Shown here: positions 57,046-64,000 of the stretch, piece by piece
How positions within the stretch are numbered: position 1 is the stretch's first letter
Layout: each line of letters starts with the position of its first letter
Source of the DNA: Nilaparvata lugens
Lineage: Eukaryota; Arthropoda; Insecta; Hemiptera; Delphacidae
DNA length: 64,000 nt
NCBI RefSeq assembly: GCF_014356525.2
Contig: NC_052515.1
Coordinates: 21,023,725-21,087,724, forward strand
Direction: 5' to 3'
Position numbers and translations under genes: made by a program
Notes under the pieces: generated by a model
The model's input: only the letters and a program-made list of their open reading frames with translations
Told to the model about the DNA's origin: nothing
Databases searched by the model: none

Positions 57046-57609
57046 AGTACAGTATCGGTGATAATTATCCTGCAACGTCCCCATTCATATTTCAATAATT
57101 ATTCCATTTCTTCAATTTTTCCTCCAGGTTTCAAATGCATTCCAAGAGCACTCTTGATCTAAGATCCTCAACACATAATAACTAGCGTTTATCTGCAATA
57201 TCTCTATTTTCGCTTCACTAGAAAACTAGCCGTCATAAAACAGCTTTTACCAACATTCTAATTCTCACCACATCATCAGAGTCAGAACAGGTCTTTCATT
57301 CTTTCAGTTGTAAAGCAGTTGCAACTCAAGAGTAAATACAGTTGTGCGGGCAATGGTAGTATTAGTATTAGTGGTACATATGTCTCACATGCAGTGGAGT
57401 TTATTGAAGCGGTATGTCGTCACAATCATGTTGGTATGTGTGTAGAGTGTACCCGCAGAATTGTAAATGACCATCTGATGTGAACATCCTTTTCTGATAT
57501 AAAGATCTTCGGTTCTTTTTCTTTCTAACAATTGATCCATCTTGTCCATCTTGGAGAATAGGGGAAACAAGAAGGAGAGGAAAATGTAGAGGGGGTAAGA
57601 AGAGGAGGA

Positions 57610-57705
57610 TGATAGATGGTTAGGCTGCCTTTATTCTGACCTGGAGGGCAAAATTAGGGGGCAGCCAGCCCTCTCACCCACTTAACCTCCGACAGAGGAG
57701 GAGGA
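57610..57705 (-). mobile_element. Possible LINE 3' end
   Basis: GGCTGCCTTTATTCTGACC...GGGGGCAGCCAGCCCTCTC resembles the CTTTATT-containing LINE termini near 49.6 and 50.1 kb in layout. Confidence 0.35.
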
Positions 57706-58165
57706 GAAAGAGAAGGAGCAAAAAGAAGAGAAGGTGAGGTTGGGAGTGGAGGATGAGATGGAAGTGAGAAAGGCACAAGGAATATGTGGGAAAAAGAGGA
57801 GTGGTTGAAGAAGAGGAGATCGGTGCAGAGAAGGACAAGGAGAAGCTAATGATGAAGGAGGGAGAATGGAAGAGAGTAGAACGGTGTAGTGGAAAATGAG
57901 AAGGAGGAGGGTAAGTTGGAAGAAGAGGAGGTGCAGGAGAAAAAGGATAAAAATGAGGAAATGAAGGAGGGGAAAGAAGAGAAGGTTATGGAGAAGGAGG
58001 AGGAGGAGGAGGAGGAGGAGGAGGAGGAGGAGGAGGAGGAGGAGGTAGAGATTGTGAAGAAGGAGAAGGAGGTTGAAATGGTTGACGAAGGAGGTGTAGT
58101 AAGCAGGGGTGAAGGCAAAACCGGAGGAAGAGCAATGGAAGGATATTGTAAAGATGGTAGAGGGA
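57700..58165. repeat. Purine-rich tract with (GAG)n
   Basis: GA/GGA-rich plus strand including about 16 GAG units at 57995-58045. Open frames in it are poly-Glu or poly-Ser/Pro and look compositional. Confidence 0.8.
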
Positions 58166-59020
58166 ATGAACAGAATAGATAGGACATATCTTGAGCAAAT
58201 CGAGTAGAACAGATTCTTCTACTTCTAGACTTCTCAATTTTAAACTAATTTATGAATCTCAAAACATAGCTGGAGCAAGTAAGGGACACCAGAGATCATA
58301 GAAAAAACAGTGGTAAAGTATAATCTATTATAAGATGTTGTAGGCAGTTGTAGAAGCAAAGCATAGATCATAAAAACAAGAGTACATACAGGGGGAGGGG
58401 GAAGAAAAGAATAGGTAAGAGATGTCGAAAAAGGAATTATAGCGACTTGACATGCATGATCAACAAGGGAGGAGTAGTGACAAAGCATGTAAAAAGATAA
58501 AGTGGACATTATCATCCCATCCATTGACTCGCAGAAGCCAATGATGGGGTCTCAATTGAGATTTTCCAGCAAAAAAGGATAAAAATATTAAGAAAGAACG
58601 CTCTGATGGGTTACATAAGGATCAAGACAAGAAGTATAAGAAAAACAACGAATGAACTGGATGGATTCCAAGGAGAATAAGGTGAGTTTTAAAGAATAGG
58701 AGATAATCAATCGTTGTTTTACAGAGAACCTTGTCATTGCCCCTTTTGTTGCTTTATGCCCTGGTCTATGAATTCAAAAAAGTATAAAATTCATTTTAGA
58801 GATTTCCACACTAAACTAGTGTAATCCAGATCAAGCTAGATAATTCCTAATGGAAATGAATCTATTAAAAATCACCAAATCTATAACACTGAGCATGATA
58901 TTTTGAAACTTGATCTAGTAGAACATTAAACCTTGGACAAGTCATATGTCACCTTGATCTTGACCTTGTCCCCTTGTTGACCTTATTACCGTCTCTATTG
59001 GTTCAAAACTATTACAACAA

Positions 59021-59138
59021 ATTATTATTAAACGAAAATCCAAATTAAATGCTGTAAATCACCCCGAAGACTTCTGCTACTGCAAATATTGACAACAGGG
59101 TAAACAGCATTTAATTGGGATTTTCGTTTAATAATAAT
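59021..59138. mobile_element. MITE (family I)
   Basis: ATTATTATTAAACGAAAATCC is mirrored by GGATTTTCGTTTAATAATAAT, continuing AATTAAATGCTGT / ACAGCATTTAATT. About 118 bp. Confidence 0.85.
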
Positions 59139-59600
59139 TATTCATTAATTAGCATTTGAGCAAATGCAATTTCCAATTTATTTCCATCTGTGTTACAGCT
59201 ATTTTGTTGATGTCCGGTGTTTGAATGTTTTGATAATGTTGAACATCTTTAGTCAATTGCTGATGTCTTCCAATTCCTAATCGAATTCGAGTCTACCCTG
59301 TCCCTATGATCAGCCCAATTAAGGTAGGTTCGTGAAAACTGTAAGGGTGTCTCTATGAAGGAAAATGAATGAAAGTAACAAAATAAGAGGAAAAGTAAGT
59401 GAAAAAAGATTAGTTTCTCCTATTTATTCCCTGAAATTGCAATCAAGAACAGTGGAGACACACGGAAGTACAGGAAATTGAGCGATGGACGAAATTTCAA
59501 GGATGAAATAGGTGGAGATAAGAGCAGACTATAGCAGGCTAGTCTTTAGTGTTTTCAGTCGCTTCACCTTTTAGAAGCATTCTAGCGAGGTCACAAACTC

Positions 59601-59699
59601 CTATAGTAAGATTCGTTTTAACTGTCAGCATTTGTTGAATGAGAAGCTTTGGTGTTAATTATAATCAATGCTGACCGTTTGAAGTGACTCTTACTATAG
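59601..59699. mobile_element. CTATAG-family MITE (family A), best-bounded copy
   Basis: 99 bp, starts CTATAGTAAGATTCG and ends GTGACTCTTACTATAG, with AACTGTCAGCATT / AATGCTGACCGTT arms and centre TTGAATGAGAAGCTTTGGTG. It defines the termini of the family. Confidence 0.9.
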
Positions 59700-59847
59700 T
59701 TGACTAGTTGAATAGCTGATTTATTGCTTGTGCTGAGTTGTAACTTTGTTGCAAATGAATGGGAGATGAAATGTCTAAAAATAGAATTTGAGCTTCTAGC
59801 TGCTTTAATTTACCTCAGTTTGGATTTTGACAATTTATTTGATGACT

Positions 59848-60030
59848 AGCAGGTAACCCGTGCTCCCGAAGGGTCTAATTAAAAACTTGACCTACTGAAA
59901 TCTTGAAGAATTGAAAACAGGCCTATAAACATCCTCGGGAAATCAAGAGTCAATATGCAAAATTTCAAGTTAATCAGATGAGTAGTTGAGACGTGATGAT
60001 GCGTCATTCGTTAATTTCCTATCCCGTACG
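59848..60030 (+). repeat. Nonautonomous repeat R3 fragment, copy 2
   Basis: CTAGCAGGTAACCCGTGCTCC, AAAAACTTGACCTACTGAAA and GAAATCTTGAAGAATTGAAAA parallel 21985-22115. It continues into ATTTCAAGTTAATCAGATGAG. Confidence 0.6.
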
Positions 60031-60816
60031 TGTATTATTATTTATTATTATTATTTATTTATAATTTTCACAAGGTAGCACTGATAGGGAGAGAAAAACT
60101 AAGGATACTCCTTGTACTATTTCTCTCCCAAATTTAGATAACATTTTAAAAGTCCGAAATAGGGTTATGATTTCACTTTATAAAATTTAGTCCATTTTCA
60201 CTAAGAACAACGAAAACTAAGAGTTTTCTAATCTAATATTCTTCCCTATATTATATTGTAGTAGGATTATGTGTGCGATGATCCGAGGACTGATGAGGGT
60301 ATTTCATCATAAAATAAATAGTAAATCAATAGTTTAATAATATTATATCTGCATGCCTCAATTTTGTTGTATAATTGTAATTAATAAAGTTTTTGTACTT
60401 GTAGGAGGTTCTTGTTGTAATTAAGCCACATACTATCAAACAAACGCTTAAAAAACGGAATGAGCAAAGTGTTATCGTTATCCACACCACATTTGTAGGC
60501 CTCCATCATGGAGAAATATATAAATCTTAGTTTCTTATAATTGTCTTTGGTTCCATGTGCAGCATATTTTTTGGAGCTGTATCATTTTGGATTGATTATT
60601 GCACACAATTTTGACGTTCTATTATGGAAGTGAAATAGAAGAATCATAGCTCCAAAATCTCTTATATAATCTGTAATATGCTATTAATTATTTTTACATG
60701 TGTATTATTGATATCTTTATTATGTTAAATAATTTGCTACTCAGCTTCGTCAATACTGCAACTCGAACAAAGAGAGAAACGTCAAAGAAATAATATTCGT
60801 CAAGGAAAGAAAAAAA

Positions 60817-61038
60817 ATGTCAAAGAAATATTTGTCAAGGAAAGAGCCAAAGGAAAAAGCGTCAAAGAAATATTCTCTCAAGAAAGAATTTAAGATGGAA
60901 ATACAAAATAAAAAAAGAATTACCGAGGAAAAAACCCCAAAGAAGCGCTCCAGAAAGGCAATGCGTCTCGCGTTAGCAAGGGACGTGTATTATCAGAGAA
61001 GTTCACGGAAACGTGTCAGTGTGTCAGAAACGTTATGA
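60817..61038 (+). CDS. Short Lys/Arg-rich open frame, function unknown
   Basis: 73 codons beginning MSKKYLSRKEPKEKASKKYS. The first half comes from a degenerate tandem repeat of about 30 bp (GTCAAAGAAATATT...GTCAAGGAAAGA) that also extends upstream of the ATG. The second half, RSRKAMRLALARDVYYQRSS, is non-repetitive. The sequence is extremely basic. I do not recognise a family, and it could be chance translation of a repeat. Confidence 0.2.
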   Translation: MSKKYLSRKEPKEKASKKYSLKKEFKMEIQNKKRITEEKTPKKRSRKAMRLALARDVYYQRSSRKRVSVSETL

Positions 61039-61290
61039 CGTAGACAGGCGATCTTCGAACGATTGAATGGGATTGTAGTGTAGGTCAGTCACCCCTCTAG
61101 TGGGGTTGTAGTACTCACGGCTCATTCATGAATTTCAAGGGTGGTTACGTCACAATGCGGCGTAGTGCGCATGTGTGGCTTGGAAGGCTAAGAATGCGCA
61201 TGACAGGGTGGAAAGTTCTTGGGGTGTATGAACTCGGGAAAGCGGCTCTGGAAAAGCGGTTGTTTCAAGTTTGGAGTGGGAAAAGCGTGG
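61020..61290. promoter_or_regulatory. CpG-richer patch with CRE-like and NRF1-like motifs
   Basis: TTATGACGTAG (about 61034), GTTACGTCAC (about 61144), GTGCGCATGTG and ATGCGCATGAC within 170 bp, in sequence noticeably less AT-rich than its surroundings. It could be a promoter; no attached gene is identified. Confidence 0.25.
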
Positions 61291-61421
61291 AAAATGTCTG
61301 AGGGATGTCTAGACTTTCCATGTCTAGACTTTTCATTCCTATCCGTCGTGCCATCAAAATATGTATGAAGTTTCCCCTTGAACAATTACCAACAGGTAAC
61401 ACCTGTTGAACTTCTACTTAT

Positions 61422-62125
61422 CCTATTATATTAAGCGAGCAATTTCTGTATATATCTGGCTATTTATGTTTTACGGATCTCGAAAACTGCTCCAACGATT
61501 TTCACGAAATTTGGAACATAGTAGGTTTATGACATAAAGATTCGATTGCACTAGGTCTCATTCTTTGGAAAACTCGCTGAACGACATTAAAAGGATAATT
61601 CATCCTTGGAAAACAGATGATAATTTCGTCGTCTCTCGATAACACAAGATGCGTGTGCCTGTGTGGGAGAGATACTATTATTTCCAGTTGTGTAATCATA
61701 ATCAATCAGCGAGGAATTTTATCTAGCTATACAATTTTTAATCGATTTGATCAACATAATCTGATTTGTTGACATGACATGATAATCCTCCTAAACTAGA
61801 GTATATCATAATTTTTCAAAGTTGATCATTATTTGACAATTTCAAGTGATTAGTGAGTGTTATTTTGTTATTCAATTTGGTTTGTATATAATCTAAATTA
61901 TATATATTTTTTTGTTTTCAAATGTTTGAACAGAAAATTGAACCTGAATTAAAGTGTATGGAACATAACCTACTTTTTGGACTATTTATAGTGTAAAAAT
62001 CAAAATTCGGGAAAAACAGTTTTGGGCTGTGCCTGTTAGTACTTCCCCAATCATTTTAAAGAATTGTGTTCGTTTTATCAAAAGTCAATAAATAAATAAC
62101 AAGCGAAGCTCGGTGCCCCGATATT
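61422..62125 (+). mobile_element. Nonautonomous repeat R1, long copy
   Basis: CCTATTATATTAAGCGAGCA to AAGCGAAGCTCGGTGCCCCG, about 704 bp. It matches 21044-21857 (inverted) over most of its length and 3643-4070 at both ends. Confidence 0.85.
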
Positions 62126-62129
62126 CATT

Positions 62130-64000
62130 ATTATGGGAGCTACTTACTAGGAAAGTAATGGAAAAAGTAAGAGCAAATACTTTGCAGAAACTTTCAAACT
62201 AACTACGGATCTAAATGTCTGAATATGAGATGACTGACAAATTCATCTGATAGACGCTTTTGATTGAATCAACCTTTTTGACACCATATCACAGTCAACC
62301 TATCCCTCACAAATTCTCTCCCTCATGAAATAAGAGATGCCCAAACTCTATTTTTTTCAAACAGGTACCATTTTATGTAGATTTTTCAAGACGCTATTAT
62401 CTCAGCCAGTAATTGCAATTTATTGAGAATACCTGTTTCAAATTACAATACATATGATATTTTATTGTAATTTATGTACTCGTAAATCAAAGGATTTTCA
62501 AACTTTTGATACGTCTAGGAAACTTCAAGTTTCACCATAGTTGAACTATACTATAGAATTGGAACTAAAGAATAGTTCTTCTATAGTTTTACTTATTCAG
62601 TTGTGTTGAAGTAAAATTAGCATATGGTATTCTACCATATAATATTCGAGTGTGGAAGTTTTTATTCAACAATCTTCAAATTTATAAAACAACATGAGTA
62701 TGTATCTCGTTCACCTTCCCAGTTGTTCTGAAATAAATTCATGATAAATACTATATTCTCCCATATTACCTTATTATATTATTGAATTATATAGAATAAA
62801 TATTGAGAAAAATTTTGCAACAATCTTCAAGCTCTTCTGTACAACTTTTTAGTTATTAGTGAGTTTCTATTAGAAAAGAGATAGCCTACACATGACTTAG
62901 TTTTCGAATTTGTTTTGGTAATAGAAATTTATTTAGATTTATTTATTAAGATTTATTATCAAATTTCAAGATTAGATTAAAATTTCTAGATTATATCACG
63001 TGACATAATTTTCGAATCTATTCTGTTGATATTTCGTATTGATTTCAAGATGAGCTCTAAAATATCAAGATTGAATCGAAACTTCAAGATTGAATTGAGA
63101 TTTCAAGAGAAGATTGAAATTTCAAGATTATTTCCATCAAAACTGAATAATTCACGGCAAAAATGAGCCGTCTATCACGTTGGAAAGTCGATCCGAGATT
63201 GAGTTGGGAATGTAGGTCAGAAATTATGAATACTGTTTGTGTGAGCTTGCTCCGCGAGGCAGTTAAGCAACTTCTCGACACACGTGTAAGGGGAAAGAGG
63301 AATGCGCCGTGAATATTTCAGATTTTCACGATCTGCTGAAAATATCTCTGATAAAACCTATCCCTGAAGTTGACACTATTAATCGAACTCCAAATTAATT
63401 CCTTAGAACATTTTCAATTGATAAATTATTAATTAATGAATAATTTTGTTGGTCCCCTTTGAAAATTAAAAATTGAAATTGGAAATAAAAAAAGTTAAAA
63501 ACTAGCCGTAAAAACTTGAGGCTACTTCTCTACGAGCTGTTGGGAATATTAGTAGAATTAGCTTAAGTGAAAATTATTCATTGAATTGTTCAGTAAATAA
63601 CTTCGAAATGATTCAAATAATTATTGTATAAGATTGAAGAGAATCCTTTCTTAAGAAAAATTAAATTTTCTCAGTTTTATCGTTCTTTGTGTTTGAATTC
63701 TTTGCTAGATGCCGATTATTGCTATCAACTCAAATAGGAAATATTTCTGTTGAATTTTAAATTGATGAGCATACAATATCAACGCACTATTGAACAGTTA
63801 ATAAGACTGTTCTTTATTACAGGATATATTCAAAATGTGTAAATTTGTACTGGGAATTTTATTAGATGAATGTTTTGTTTTGGGATTCTTCACAAATATA
63901 GTGTAGTATACTGAAGAAAAATGATTATATTGAGCCGGCGGCAAGCACAAGAGTAATAATAATAATAATCTCTCTGGTCGAGGGTACAACACGACAAGTG
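62130..64000. other. AT-rich region without a recognised gene
   Basis: Only a loose TTCAAGATTGAA-type repetition near 62960-63130 and a short TAA run near 63955-63970 stand out. Confidence 0.4.

Noticed and set aside
57846..58187. Poly-Glu, poly-Ser and poly-Pro open frames
   Set aside because: Translation of a (GAG)n purine tract in its different frames.

Overview
The window looks like a piece of a hemipteran insect genome. Base composition is strongly AT-rich, one intron-containing gene with canonical GT-AG splice sites is present, and palindromic MITEs, SINE and LINE remnants and microsatellites are dense. Several repeats (short phrases rich in AGGCCTA, the GGGGCACCGAGCTTCGCTCG repeat, the GGGCAAGGAAAGTAAAA repeat) remind me of delphacid planthoppers such as Nilaparvata. 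That is recollection and was not searched.

The only host gene I can reconstruct with confidence is on the minus strand between 12826 and 19218. Five exons join in phase across perfect splice signals. They encode a Ser/Asn/acidic and His/Gln/Pro-rich region, an AT-hook-like basic segment, and a C-terminal ETS DNA-binding domain of ELF3/EHF (ESE) type. If the in-exon ATG at 19178-19180 is the start, the protein is 412 residues long; otherwise more 5' exons lie upstream (higher coordinates).

At 5656-9303 (minus strand) lies a compact Ty3/gypsy-like retrotransposon. It has identical 102-bp terminal direct repeats and a pol frame that is open from the zinc knuckles through integrase, but its gag is split by a -1 frame break. 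Just inside the 5' repeat is a 16-nt segment that is the exact reverse complement of a segment inside the LTR. This is the arrangement expected of a self-primed (Tf1-like) element, and I rank it as the best finding in the window.

Other landmarks: 2361-3567 is a palindromic MITE whose loop has expanded into a 1-kb, 17-bp minisatellite. 32469-34270 is a 901-bp tandem duplication that ends inside a MITE. 35406-36767 is a possible piggyBac-like element flanked by TTAA. 37.7-41.1 kb is a region where the purine-rich strand switches, with a CRE-containing candidate promoter and signal-peptide-like first exon at about 39.3 kb. 42.8-43.9 kb and 45.6-48.9 kb hold decayed non-LTR retrotransposons, with further LINE 3' ends abutting GA tracts up to 50.2 kb. 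53.7-54.5 kb is a long-TIR DNA element. At 19.6-20.3 and 55.5-57.0 kb lie copies of one nonautonomous repeat. A palindromic MITE family with CTATAG ends occurs about ten times across the window.

Most remaining sequence is AT-rich intergenic or intronic DNA in which I see no gene. Short open frames in MITEs, microsatellites and purine-rich tracts are treated as chance.
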